A program made the position numbers and the translations under genes. This document shows positions 54,196 to 62,404 of a stretch of DNA of 64,000 nt, piece after piece (within the stretch, counting starts at the first letter, position 1; the number at the start of each line of letters is the position of its first letter). The stretch comes from Mycobacteriales bacterium (GTDB taxonomy: Bacteria > Actinomycetota > Actinomycetes > Mycobacteriales > QHCE01). Below the pieces are notes generated by a model. The model had not been told where the DNA came from, ran no database searches, and was given only the letters and a program-made list of their open reading frames with translations. The stretch spans positions 1 to 64,000 of the forward strand of contig JABFVL010000014.1 in assembly GCA_013362805.1 (NCBI GenBank). Reading direction: 5' to 3'.

Positions 54196-54792
54196 CTAGT
54201 AGGGCTCCCCAATTTTGACCATCGGTTCAGGGCTACGCATTCTGCGGAACACAACTGAGCGCATGACCCCGTAGAAACAATGCCCGACCATTTTCTTCGT
54301 GCCCGGATGACGCTCTTTGATTGTCCGGCGAAGTTTCAACGTCAAAAAGACGGCGTCAATGATGAACAAGGCCACCAATGCGATCCAAATCATGGTGGTC
54401 ACATACCGCACGTTCGATGGCATGAACTGCAGAGAACCTATGACCACAACAAACGTGCCGAAGAAAAAATATGTGCCCATATTTCTTCTCGAATCCACTA
54501 TGTCGCGGACCAAACGCCGAACCGGCCCCTGGTCACGGGCAAACATATAACGCTCATCGCCCTTTTTAGCGCCCTCATATTGGGCGGCACGCTCAGCCTT
54601 AGCACGCTCTTTCATGCGCAGCCGGGCTTCTTTATTCGTCGCTGGAGGCTCCACCGGGGCATTCGCCCGCTTGCGCCGTGGCGTTTCTTGGCCTTTGGGC
54701 GGGGTATAGCCCTTAGGCATTTGCTCTTGGACGTCCTCGAGCTCTTCCTCGGGGGAAGCAGCTTCTTTATCGCGACGAAACAGGGAGATCAC
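54196..54792 (-). CDS. DUF3043 membrane protein
   Basis: The 198-residue protein matches the actinobacteria-specific DUF3043 family. It has a basic, Pro-rich N-terminal tail (GYTPPKGQETPRRKR), a conserved segment KGDERYMFARDQGPVRR, and two membrane helices (about 108-128 and 131-152), followed by LRRTIKERHPGTKK. Function unknown. It commonly sits near the cta genes and erpA, as here. It lies 52 bases after nadA on the same strand. Confidence 0.85.
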   Translation of the reverse strand: MISLFRRDKEAASPEEELEDVQEQMPKGYTPPKGQETPRRKRANAPVEPPATNKEARLRMKERAKAERAAQYEGAKKGDERYMFARDQGPVRRLVRDIVDSRRNMGTYFFFGTFVVVIGSLQFMPSNVRYVTTMIWIALVALFIIDAVFLTLKLRRTIKERHPGTKKMVGHCFYGVMRSVVFRRMRSPEPMVKIGEPY

Positions 54793-54844
54793 GTCTCCAG
54801 TCTAGGGGCTCACCGCCCCACGACCGAGCTCAGCCCAGCTCAAG

Positions 54845-56014
54845 CTAAGGCAGCTCGAGCATCCGATCCAACGCGAGTTTGGCGTTCGCGGTGGTCTGCG
54901 GGTCCACCGTGATCTGGTTGACGGTCTCCCCCGCCACTAGCGACTCCAATGCCCACACCAAGTGCGGCAAATCAATTCGATTCATCGTCGAGCAAAAACA
55001 CACCGCTTTGTCGAGAAACACGATCTCTTTGTCGGGGTGACGCAACGCCAAGCGCCGAACAAGGTTCAATTCAGTGCCAATAGCCCACTTAGATCCCGCC
55101 GGCGCGGCATCAATGGTTTTGATGATGAACTCAGTAGAGCCCACCAAATCAGCGGCCTCCACGACCTCGTACCGACACTCCGGGTGAACTAGAACCCGCA
55201 CGTCGGCAACCCGAGAGCGCACATCGTTCACCGAATCCAGGGTGAACCTGCCGTGCACCGAACAGTGCCCCTTCCACAGGATCATCTTGGCTGACCGCAG
55301 TTGCTCCACGGTAAGCCCACCATTGGGTTTGTGTGGGTTGAACAACACGCAGTCGTCCAGAGTCAAACCCATCTCACGCACCGCCGTGTTCCGCCCAAGG
55401 TGCTGATCTGGAAGGAACAAAACCTTCTGCTTTTGCTCAAATGCCCATTCCAGCGCCCGCTTGGCGTTGGATGATGTGCACACCGCGCCACCGCGGGCGC
55501 CGGTGAACGATTTGATCGCCGCCGAGGAGTTCATATAGGTGACCGGAATGGTGTCTTGGGCAACACCCGCCTCGCGCAACACGTCCCACGCCGCTTCCAC
55601 CTGCGAGAACGTGGCCATATCAGCCATCGAACACCCGGCCGCGAGATCCGGAAGAATGACCTTCTGATTGTCACCAGTCAAAATATCAGCGGATTCAGCC
55701 ATGAAGTGCACGCCGCAAAACACGATGAATTCCGCGTCTGGCCGCGCGGCGGCCTGCTGCGCGAGTTTGAACGAGTCGCCGGTCACGTCCGCGAAGGCGA
55801 TAACTTCATCGCGTTGGTAGTGGTGGCCGAGAATAAAAGCGCGATCCCCCAACAGCGCACGAGCCCGACGGGCCCGCTCGACAAGATCGGGATCGCTCGG
55901 GGCGGGAAGAGCTCCAGGGCAGTCAACGCCCCGCTCGGAATCTGCGTCACTGGCTCGCCCCAACAGCAGTAAGGCGGTGGCCGTTGAATCCGGTTCAATC
56001 CATGCGGTGGTCAC
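54845..56014 (-). CDS. nadA: quinolinate synthase
   Basis: The 389-residue enzyme condenses iminoaspartate with dihydroxyacetone phosphate to quinolinate in NAD synthesis, using a 4Fe-4S cluster. The three ligand cysteines are visible in VFCGVHFMAE, HPECRYEV and CFCSTMNR. FILGHHYQRDEVIAFAD is the diagnostic N-terminal block. nadB and nadC are not adjacent. It is divergent from the erpA-like gene, whose product could insert its cluster. Confidence 0.95.
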   Translation of the reverse strand: MTTAWIEPDSTATALLLLGRASDADSERGVDCPGALPAPSDPDLVERARRARALLGDRAFILGHHYQRDEVIAFADVTGDSFKLAQQAAARPDAEFIVFCGVHFMAESADILTGDNQKVILPDLAAGCSMADMATFSQVEAAWDVLREAGVAQDTIPVTYMNSSAAIKSFTGARGGAVCTSSNAKRALEWAFEQKQKVLFLPDQHLGRNTAVREMGLTLDDCVLFNPHKPNGGLTVEQLRSAKMILWKGHCSVHGRFTLDSVNDVRSRVADVRVLVHPECRYEVVEAADLVGSTEFIIKTIDAAPAGSKWAIGTELNLVRRLALRHPDKEIVFLDKAVCFCSTMNRIDLPHLVWALESLVAGETVNQITVDPQTTANAKLALDRMLELP

Positions 56015-56170
56015 GCAACCATGCTGCCACTTTTACCCCACGCTCGCGCCCAGACGTGACCGGCGCCACTGCCACAGGTAAACGGAATCAACGTGTGCCC
56101 ATTGGTGCTAGCGACCTGGTGTGCAACCATAGGTACAGCAGAAACTCTATCGACAACGCAGGAGCTAGTC

Positions 56171-56533
56171 GTGACCTCGACCCACACCGTGGAAGCCACA
56201 AGCCAAACCCAGGGCATCACGTTGACCGACACCGCCGCCGAAAAGGTGAAAACCCTACTCACCCAAGAAGGCCGTGACGACCTGCAACTTCGTATTGCTG
56301 TTCAGCCTGGCGGATGCTCAGGTCTTCGCTACCAGCTCTACTTCGACGACCGCGCGCTGGACGGCGACCAGGTCACCGACTTCAACGGAGTTGAGGTCGC
56401 GGTAGACAAAATGAGCCAGCCCTACTTGATCGGTGCCAGCATCGACTTCGTCGACACCATCCAAAAGCAGGGCTTCACGATCGACAACCCGAACGCGGGT
56501 TCGTCCTGCGCCTGCGGCGACTCGTTCAGCTAA
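56171..56533 (+). CDS. erpA: HesB/ErpA-type iron-sulfur cluster insertion protein
   Basis: The 120-residue A-type carrier passes Fe-S clusters to target enzymes. Its three ligand cysteines are in GGCSGLRYQL and SSCACGDSF. ITLTDTAAEKVKTLL is the family start. GTG at 56171 with AGGAG 7 bases upstream is preferred; the frame is open from 56093 without family content. It is divergent from nadA, an Fe-S enzyme, and close to the desulfurase-like gene. Whether it is ErpA or another A-type protein cannot be told from one window. Confidence 0.92.
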   Translation: MTSTHTVEATSQTQGITLTDTAAEKVKTLLTQEGRDDLQLRIAVQPGGCSGLRYQLYFDDRALDGDQVTDFNGVEVAVDKMSQPYLIGASIDFVDTIQKQGFTIDNPNAGSSCACGDSFS

Positions 56534-56544
56534 CCACGCGACAT

Positions 56545-56582
56545 CAAGTAGGCGGTTACCCAATTGGGTAACCGCCTACTTG
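56545..56582. terminator. 38-bp perfect palindrome after the erpA-like gene
   Basis: Two exact 19-base arms (56545-56563 and 56564-56582) form a 17-bp hairpin with an AATT loop, 11 bases after the stop codon. TGTGTTT follows. It is very probably the transcript end of the erpA-like gene; its perfect symmetry would allow it to work on both strands. Confidence 0.85.
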
Positions 56583-56637
56583 TGTTTGAAGGGTTTTCAG
56601 GATTGGCGCAGACCCCATCGCCGCCTAGGGTCAAAGC

Positions 56638-57636
56638 ATGGAATTTCGTCATCTCGGCCGCTCCGGCCTCCGTGTCAGTGAAATCGCTTATGGCAACTGG
56701 TTGACCCACGCGTCGCAAGTCGAGGAAGAAGCCGCCGTCGCGTGCGTGCGGACGGCTTTGGAAGAGGGAATTACCACCTTCGATACAGCCGACGTATACG
56801 CCGCTACCAAAGCCGAAGAGGTGCTCGGCCGAGCGCTCAAAGGGGTCAAACGCGAGTCGTATGAGCTTTTCACGAAAGTTTTTTGGCCCATCGGGCCAGG
56901 CGAGAACGATCGCGGCCTATCCCGCAAACACATCATGGAAGGCATCAACGGCTCCTTGAAACGTTTGGGCGTCGACTATGTAGACCTTTATCAGGCGCAC
57001 CGCTACGACTACGCCACACCGCTTGAGGAAACTCTGCGCGCTTTCGACGACCTGGTGCGCCAGGGCAAAGTGCTGTACGTGGGCGTCTCGGAATGGCGGG
57101 CCGAAGAAATCGCGCAAGCGCTCGAAATCGCTGACGACATGGGCTTTGACCGATTGGTATCGAACCAGCCGCAATACAACATGCTCTGGCGAATCATCGA
57201 ATCCGAGATTGTGCCCTTGTGCGAAAAAGAAGGACTGGGCCAAGTTGTATGGTCTCCCATCGCACAGGGCATCTTGACCGGAAAATACAAACCTGGAGCG
57301 CCGCTCCCCGAGGGCAGCCGTGCGGCCGACCCCTCAGGAGGCGGCACCATCGCACGGGGCCTGCGTGATGAGGTACTCAACGCAGTGCAGGAACTCGCCC
57401 CATTGGCTGAGCAGGCTGGCCTGTCGTTGGCTCAACTCGCGGTGGCTTGGGTCTTGCAGAACCCGAATGTTTCTTCGGCGATCATTGGCGCTTCGCGACC
57501 GGAACAGGTGCGAGAGAACGTGAAAGCCGCTGGGGTGAAGCTTGATCAGGAGCTGTTGGATCAGATCGACAAAGTTCTGGCCCCAGTGATTGAACGGGAT
57601 CCAGCCAAGACGGTGAGTCCGCAAACACGCCCATAG
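56638..57636 (+). CDS. aldo/keto reductase
   Basis: The 332-residue TIM-barrel enzyme reduces carbonyls with NADPH. The catalytic tetrad is visible: Asp in FDTADVY with its Tyr, Lys in LFTKVFW and His in YQAHRYD. SSAIIGASRPEQVRENV is the C-terminal cofactor region. Overall it is like the potassium-channel beta-subunit/YghZ group. The substrate is unknown. It stands alone between two hairpins. Confidence 0.9.
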   Translation: MEFRHLGRSGLRVSEIAYGNWLTHASQVEEEAAVACVRTALEEGITTFDTADVYAATKAEEVLGRALKGVKRESYELFTKVFWPIGPGENDRGLSRKHIMEGINGSLKRLGVDYVDLYQAHRYDYATPLEETLRAFDDLVRQGKVLYVGVSEWRAEEIAQALEIADDMGFDRLVSNQPQYNMLWRIIESEIVPLCEKEGLGQVVWSPIAQGILTGKYKPGAPLPEGSRAADPSGGGTIARGLRDEVLNAVQELAPLAEQAGLSLAQLAVAWVLQNPNVSSAIIGASRPEQVRENVKAAGVKLDQELLDQIDKVLAPVIERDPAKTVSPQTRP

Positions 57637-57645
57637 TTCAGGATT

Positions 57646-57684
57646 TCGCTGGCATGACCCGCTCAGTCGCGGTCATGCCAGCGA
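57646..57684. terminator. bidirectional hairpin between convergent genes
   Basis: A 14-bp stem (57646-57659 with 57671-57684) with an 11-base loop lies just after the aldo/keto reductase stop and covers the stop codon of the convergent epoxide hydrolase gene. It lacks a clear T-run. Confidence 0.7.
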
Positions 57685-58833
57685 GCCCGCCCGCAACGGG
57701 CGAAAAAAGCTTCGAAGATCAGTGATGACCTGGTCGGGTTCTTCGTGTGCCATGAAATGCCCGCCACGTTCTGGCACATGCCAGAGACGCAGATCTGTAC
57801 AACGTCGTTCCATCAGGCTCTTTGGGAAATTCACGAATGCTGGCTCGTTGCTAAGCGTGACCGCCGCTGGCACGGTAATTGTCGGCACCGGATCGTTGAG
57901 CGGATAGTGGTAGTACTGCTGAAACGAAGAGGCAATTGTTCCGGTCGCCCAATACAACGTCGCGATAGTCGCCAAGGTGTCTTTATCCCAACTGTTTTCT
58001 AGCCGTCCTTGGCAATCGCTCCAATCGCGATATTTATCAGTAATCCAGGCGATGAGGCCCGCTGGCGAATCAATCAACGCCGCGCCAATGGTGTCCGGAC
58101 GAGTACACATGATTTCGCTATAGCCCTGGTCTTGCTCGTCGTACTTTTCCAAAGCCGCGAGAAACGCTAGTTCCCCTGCCGTGGCCGGTTGCTCCGAAAA
58201 GTCCGCGTTGACCACGGCTGAGGTGATGTGTATGCCCACCACTTCTTTCGGGTACAGCGCTCCGAGCCACTGGGTGACTCCACCACCGATATCGCCACCG
58301 AATGCCGCAAAACGCGGATATCCAAGTGTCTGGGTCATGAGCTGGTGCCACATGTGAGCAACGCCCTTCCGGGTGAAAGGCGTTGGCGGCAGTTCAGAGA
58401 ACAAAAATCCGGGCAGTGACGGAATGATGACATCAAAGGCATCCGCCGGGTCGCCACCATCGATGGCTGGGTCCGCCAACCGTCGAGCTACTCGCAGCAT
58501 CTCAACGAAACTGCTCGGCCAGCCGTGGGTAAGCATGAGGGGAAGCGGAGCGGGGCCGCCTGGCGGACGCTGGGCTTTGAGGTGAAGGTAGTGAATCTTG
58601 CGCCCTTCAACGTCCGCCAAGTAGTGCGGATAGGTGTTGAGTTCAGCTTCCGCGGCCCGCCAATCGAACCGGGTGGCCCAATATGACACGAGTTCCCGCA
58701 GATAGTCGGGGTCAACACCGGCCGTCCAATATTTACTGTCTGATGCCTCTATGAAGCGAGTGTGGTGCAGCCGCATTCGCAAATCAGCCAACACATCGTC
58801 CGATATTGCGATCCGAAAAGGCTCGATTGTCAT
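57673..58833 (-). CDS. epoxide hydrolase (EHN + alpha/beta hydrolase)
   Basis: The 386-residue protein has an N-terminal EHN domain (EPFRIAISDDVLADLRMRL through the first 110 residues) and an alpha/beta-hydrolase core. LMLTHGWPSSFVEM holds the oxyanion hole, GGDIGGG the nucleophile Asp, and GGHFMAHEEPD the catalytic His. It opens epoxides by hydrolysis. The frame reaches 58926, but that would overlap the DUF1772 gene by 82 bases; the ATG at 58833 leaves an 11-base gap and matches the family start. The physiological substrate is unknown. Confidence 0.9.
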   Translation of the reverse strand: MTIEPFRIAISDDVLADLRMRLHHTRFIEASDSKYWTAGVDPDYLRELVSYWATRFDWRAAEAELNTYPHYLADVEGRKIHYLHLKAQRPPGGPAPLPLMLTHGWPSSFVEMLRVARRLADPAIDGGDPADAFDVIIPSLPGFLFSELPPTPFTRKGVAHMWHQLMTQTLGYPRFAAFGGDIGGGVTQWLGALYPKEVVGIHITSAVVNADFSEQPATAGELAFLAALEKYDEQDQGYSEIMCTRPDTIGAALIDSPAGLIAWITDKYRDWSDCQGRLENSWDKDTLATIATLYWATGTIASSFQQYYHYPLNDPVPTITVPAAVTLSNEPAFVNFPKSLMERRCTDLRLWHVPERGGHFMAHEEPDQVITDLRSFFRPLRAGSLA

Positions 58834-58844
58834 GATTGGTGAAT

Positions 58845-59315
58845 CTATCCGAGCCGCCACGCCAAGGTGAACAACACCGCGCCGCCCAGGCACGTCAACG
58901 CACGAAGGTGGTTCCACAACATCCACGGCTGGTAGTAGTCGGTCCAGGTCTTCGCGATATTGGGTGAGTTAACGTCAACAAGCGCCAAAGCATCGTTGTG
59001 CGGAACGTGGTAGGTGATTGTGACGATGATGCCCACCAAATACACGGCGCAGCCGATCAAAAGATATATCGCACCTGGACTCCCCAGCCGCATAATCGCG
59101 TACACCCCGAGCACCAACGACAACAACGCCGGACCCAACAAAACAGTCATGAACCAAGGATTAGGCGCGAGTTTGTTGATGTGCTGCATCGCGGCCACAC
59201 CAGAGGAAGCTGGAAGTCGGCGGATGCCTGGCATAACAAATGTTGAAAAGGCGAGAAACACTCCGGCGGAAAGCCCCGCACCGATCGCCGCGAGAAGAGT
59301 CATAATCCTAAACAT
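58845..59315 (-). CDS. DUF1772 (anthrone oxygenase-like) membrane protein
   Basis: The 156-residue protein has four membrane helices and conserved polar positions typical of DUF1772: FSTFVMPGIRRLP, HINKLAPNPWFM, NDALALVDVN and WNHLRALTCL. Some members are anthrone oxygenases or noxB-like proteins, but most have no assigned reaction. It lies 11 bases upstream of the epoxide hydrolase gene on the same strand, so both may act on one compound. This is inference. Confidence 0.82.
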   Translation of the reverse strand: MFRIMTLLAAIGAGLSAGVFLAFSTFVMPGIRRLPASSGVAAMQHINKLAPNPWFMTVLLGPALLSLVLGVYAIMRLGSPGAIYLLIGCAVYLVGIIVTITYHVPHNDALALVDVNSPNIAKTWTDYYQPWMLWNHLRALTCLGGAVLFTLAWRLG

Positions 59316-59414
59316 GAGTGGTCCTTACCTTTGTATTTTCGCTGGTAAGAACGATTTAACCGGACGTCGCTAGCGGTGCACATAGCCCAAAAGCTCATCG
59401 CCATGCGAGTGCGT

Positions 59415-60299
59415 CTAGAGCAGCCTCAACCGCTCATCCGCCACGCTCACCTCGACCCGCTGACCCCAACCCGCCGTGAGATGGTCAGCCTCAATGCCAT
59501 CGGCAAATATGGTTAGTTCGTCCGATTCGCTCACGATGCGCAAAACGTGACCGCCCGACAAAACCCCATTGGTAACGGTGTTTCCAGTTGTCGGCGAGGC
59601 CCAAGCCTCGCGCACAAACCACCACAACGCGAGCTCATCCGGCTGCGGAAAACGCACCGCGTGTTGGCGATCGGCCGCGATAGAAGCCGCCCACCCCGTC
59701 GCTCCTGTTCCCGTGCCCACCACCAAGCCCGAGGAAGACTGTCTCTCTTGACGATCTTCACACCGCACCACATAACGAGCGGACTGATGACTCGGATGAC
59801 CTAGATAAATCTCATTAAGACCAATGAGGCGCTGCCCGTCATCAAGGGTCGCCGCGACCAATGTCCGCGACTGGCCAGCGCCACGCACCGCATCCGCCAG
59901 CAGATCGCGCACCGCGTCGGGCTCGTTTTGGACTAACACACCCGGGTTGTAGGTGTGATCAGGATTCACACCCACCACCGGCTGGCCATTCCGTAGATAC
60001 TTGGCCACATTGGCGACTAAGCCATCTTGGCCGACAACAATGACAACATCTTGAGGTGAAAACAGAAAACGCGACAGGTCGTCCCGGTTCACCGCACCGC
60101 GCCGCCAATCAGCGGGAATAGCGTGTGCGATCGCCGCCAACGCCGAGGACAAATTTTCATGTCGCTCACGCAAGAGCGCTAAGTCCTGGCCACGACCCCG
60201 CAAAAAGAACTGCGCCGCCGCCAATGTGCCGTGACGAACGGTCAATTCGGTTAATTCGCTGGGTCGTGAAACCACAACCGCACGTGGAGCCAATGCCAT
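59415..60299 (-). CDS. NAD kinase-like protein
   Basis: The 294-residue protein has the NAD kinase fold by motif order. GQDG (90-93) stands where GGDG is expected, keeping Asp92. GVNPD follows, then LNEIYLG (Asn162, Glu163), and SSGLVVGTGTGATGW (189-203) matches the glycine/threonine-rich loop. It could phosphorylate NAD or a related diphosphate such as a lipid or sugar. The altered GQDG motif makes canonical NAD kinase activity uncertain. It starts 9 bases after the SPFH gene stop, so the two are a unit. Confidence 0.75.
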   Translation of the reverse strand: MALAPRAVVVSRPSELTELTVRHGTLAAAQFFLRGRGQDLALLRERHENLSSALAAIAHAIPADWRRGAVNRDDLSRFLFSPQDVVIVVGQDGLVANVAKYLRNGQPVVGVNPDHTYNPGVLVQNEPDAVRDLLADAVRGAGQSRTLVAATLDDGQRLIGLNEIYLGHPSHQSARYVVRCEDRQERQSSSGLVVGTGTGATGWAASIAADRQHAVRFPQPDELALWWFVREAWASPTTGNTVTNGVLSGGHVLRIVSESDELTIFADGIEADHLTAGWGQRVEVSVADERLRLL

Positions 60300-60308
60300 C
60301 GGCGACCG

Positions 60309-61334
60309 TCAAGATTTCTTCACGCGGTTACCCGCGGCGGGTCTAGCCTGGGCCAAGCTAGTGACCAGGTCAGTAACCACATCAGGGGTGATGGTGAGCT
60401 GTCCAATCGACGGCAATTTACCGGCCGCTTCCCGCAACGCCAAGGCGTACAACACCCGGTCGCTCACACCCGCCGCCGCCTGCAGCCTCGAGCGCTCAGA
60501 TTCGGCTTCAGCGGCACCAATGGCTCGCACCCCATGAGCTCGAGCCTCCGCCAAGATCTGTTCCCGCTCCGCTTTACCCGCAGCCTCAATTCGCGCGGCC
60601 GCCGCCTGATCTTCAGCTTGCCGACGAGCATTAAGCCCCCGCTGCGTGACAAGCTCCTGTTCTCTGGTTGCCAAAGCGATCTGGTTTGCCAACTCGTTTT
60701 CGGCGATGGCCCGTTCACGTTCAACAGCAAGAGCCCGACGCTCATAGGTAGCCCGATCAGCGTCAATCTGGACAGCCTCGCGAGTAGGTGTTTGAAGAGC
60801 CCGCTCCAGTTCCGGCTCTGGGCGGATTGCCACCACCCGCACCGCCACGACCTGAAGCCCCATTTCCGCAAGTCGCTCGTCGCCGCGAAGGGCTTCGTCT
60901 AGATGTTCTCGCACTGGGATAACGGCGGCTAATGCCTCGGTCAATGTCAAACCAACTAATAAATCCAAGGCTGGTTGTTGGGCGAGCTCGGTGAGCGAGG
61001 TAGCCAATTGTTCGAGCGGGGTCGCGCGCCACCTACCCGTGACAGGATCGATGCCGAAGTCGAGGCGCCGCGCCGCTGTCTCAGGTTCAACGATGCGATA
61101 GGTGACCGCGGCCTGCACCGTGACGTCCTGAAAGTCACTGGTGCGGGCATGGAACAGTAGTGGTAATTCCCGGTCGTCCACTGGAACCTCGGCGAGCACA
61201 GCGCTTTGCGACCGGAACATGAAACTCAGCCCGGTGCCGCTTCTTTTCACCTGGCCTTTTTTGGTGTGGATGATGTGCATAGTCGGGGTTCCACGCAGCT
61301 GCTTCATAAAAAACAGCCGTAAAATGTCTGCCAC
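60309..61334 (-). CDS. SPFH/Band 7 domain protein
   Basis: The 341-residue protein has an SPFH domain (about 20-175; VPVDDRELPLLFHARTSDFQ and VTVQAAVTYRIVEPE). A long Ala/Glu/Arg-rich coiled coil (about 190-300) of flotillin/prohibitin type follows. No membrane helix is seen, so binding to the membrane would be peripheral or through partners. SPFH proteins form rings or scaffolds for other proteins. It is followed closely by the NAD kinase-like gene. Confidence 0.85.
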   Translation of the reverse strand: MADILRLFFMKQLRGTPTMHIIHTKKGQVKRSGTGLSFMFRSQSAVLAEVPVDDRELPLLFHARTSDFQDVTVQAAVTYRIVEPETAARRLDFGIDPVTGRWRATPLEQLATSLTELAQQPALDLLVGLTLTEALAAVIPVREHLDEALRGDERLAEMGLQVVAVRVVAIRPEPELERALQTPTREAVQIDADRATYERRALAVERERAIAENELANQIALATREQELVTQRGLNARRQAEDQAAAARIEAAGKAEREQILAEARAHGVRAIGAAEAESERSRLQAAAGVSDRVLYALALREAAGKLPSIGQLTITPDVVTDLVTSLAQARPAAGNRVKKS

Positions 61335-61366
61335 TTCTTTGATGCTCCTAACTCGACAGACTCACC

Positions 61367-61570
61367 TTACGCACCAGGCGAAAGCGCCATGGTGTATTCG
61401 ACCCGGGCATCCTCCACCAAACGCACGGACGACACGCCGTCTTCCGCCAAAGAACGCCAATGTTCACCCAACCAGGTTTCGGCATCGGACTGACTGGTGA
61501 ACGCCTCTTCCCCACTTTGCTCCGGAGCGTCCTGCGCGTTCTCATACAGGTATTCCCAGGACCAAGACAT
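61367..61570 (-). CDS. small conserved actinobacterial protein
   Basis: The 67-residue protein begins MSWSWEYLYENAQ and contains SDAETWLGEHWRSLAEDGV, a pattern I associate with small conserved proteins of actinobacteria with no known function. It is acidic, soluble and Trp-rich. AGGAGA (61577-61582 on the minus strand) precedes its ATG. It lies 32 bases upstream of the SPFH gene on the same strand and may be part of the same transcript. Confidence 0.75.
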   Translation of the reverse strand: MSWSWEYLYENAQDAPEQSGEEAFTSQSDAETWLGEHWRSLAEDGVSSVRLVEDARVEYTMALSPGA

Positions 61571-61618
61571 AACATCTCCTTTTTCACGCCGTCATCGCCT
61601 GCAGGTAGCCTGCCCGAT

Positions 61619-62404
61619 GTGAACCCAGATGCCCAGCGTTTCCCCGTGAATTCTTCCGCGCCACCCAGCACGCATCTTGGATCTCTGCAGCGATGGATCG
61701 ATTTCACCGCCGCCACCAGCGGTGAGGCGACACCGATCCGACATCCCCGAGCGGCGCTATTTGGCGGATTGACCGCACCTGAGGCACACCCGTGGCTACC
61801 CAACACGGTCATCGCCAGCCCAGTGGAGGACAAAGACCGAGCACGCCAATGGACCGACCGTGCCGTTGACGGCGGAGCGGACCTGATCATTCCGCTAGTG
61901 CACACCAATGAAGACCTCATCCGCGCCGCGTACGTAGTCGTTTCGGTGCTCACCGACACCGAGCCGGTGTGGGTACAGGGCTTCACCGAAGAACTGAGCG
62001 ACCAAGCGTGGGCGGACCGATGCGCGGCGGTGCGCGATGAGACGTGGCGCATGCGTCGGTACCGCATTGACCAAGCGGGCGTGCTGGCGGGCGCCACTAA
62101 TGCGACCTTCGGCGCGCTCGTCGATGTGCTTCACCAGGCGACAGTGCGCAAAACTCCGGTATTGCTGGATGGGCCGGTAGTGGCTGCGGCAGCGCTAGTA
62201 GTGAGCAAGCTAGACGCCGACGCGGCCACCTGGTTTTTCGTTCCACAACACACGGGCATTGCCTGCGAACGCATCGCCTTGGATGCCTGTGCCTTGCGTC
62301 CCTTGTTCGATTTGGAAATTAAAGGCGCATTCGACGGCGTCGGTGCGCTGGTGTTGCTGCCGCTACTACAAACCCTGTTACGGGGAGCCCACCAGGCTAG
62401 CTAG
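61619..62404 (+). CDS. CobT-like protein with altered active site
   Basis: The 261-residue protein is similar to nicotinate-nucleotide:dimethylbenzimidazole phosphoribosyltransferase in its C-terminal part (KTPVLLDGPVVAAAAL and FVPQHTGIACERIALDAC, then PLFDLEIKGAF and VGALVLLPLLQ). It is about 100 residues shorter than usual CobT. The catalytic Glu of the GEGTGA loop appears replaced by Asp239 (FDGVGA), and the N-terminal GNTT-type motif is not evident. It may act on another nucleotide or be inactive. GTG at 61619 is the chosen start; the frame upstream to 61460 overlaps the small minus-strand gene. Confidence 0.7.
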   Translation: MNPDAQRFPVNSSAPPSTHLGSLQRWIDFTAATSGEATPIRHPRAALFGGLTAPEAHPWLPNTVIASPVEDKDRARQWTDRAVDGGADLIIPLVHTNEDLIRAAYVVVSVLTDTEPVWVQGFTEELSDQAWADRCAAVRDETWRMRRYRIDQAGVLAGATNATFGALVDVLHQATVRKTPVLLDGPVVAAAALVVSKLDADAATWFFVPQHTGIACERIALDACALRPLFDLEIKGAFDGVGALVLLPLLQTLLRGAHQAS

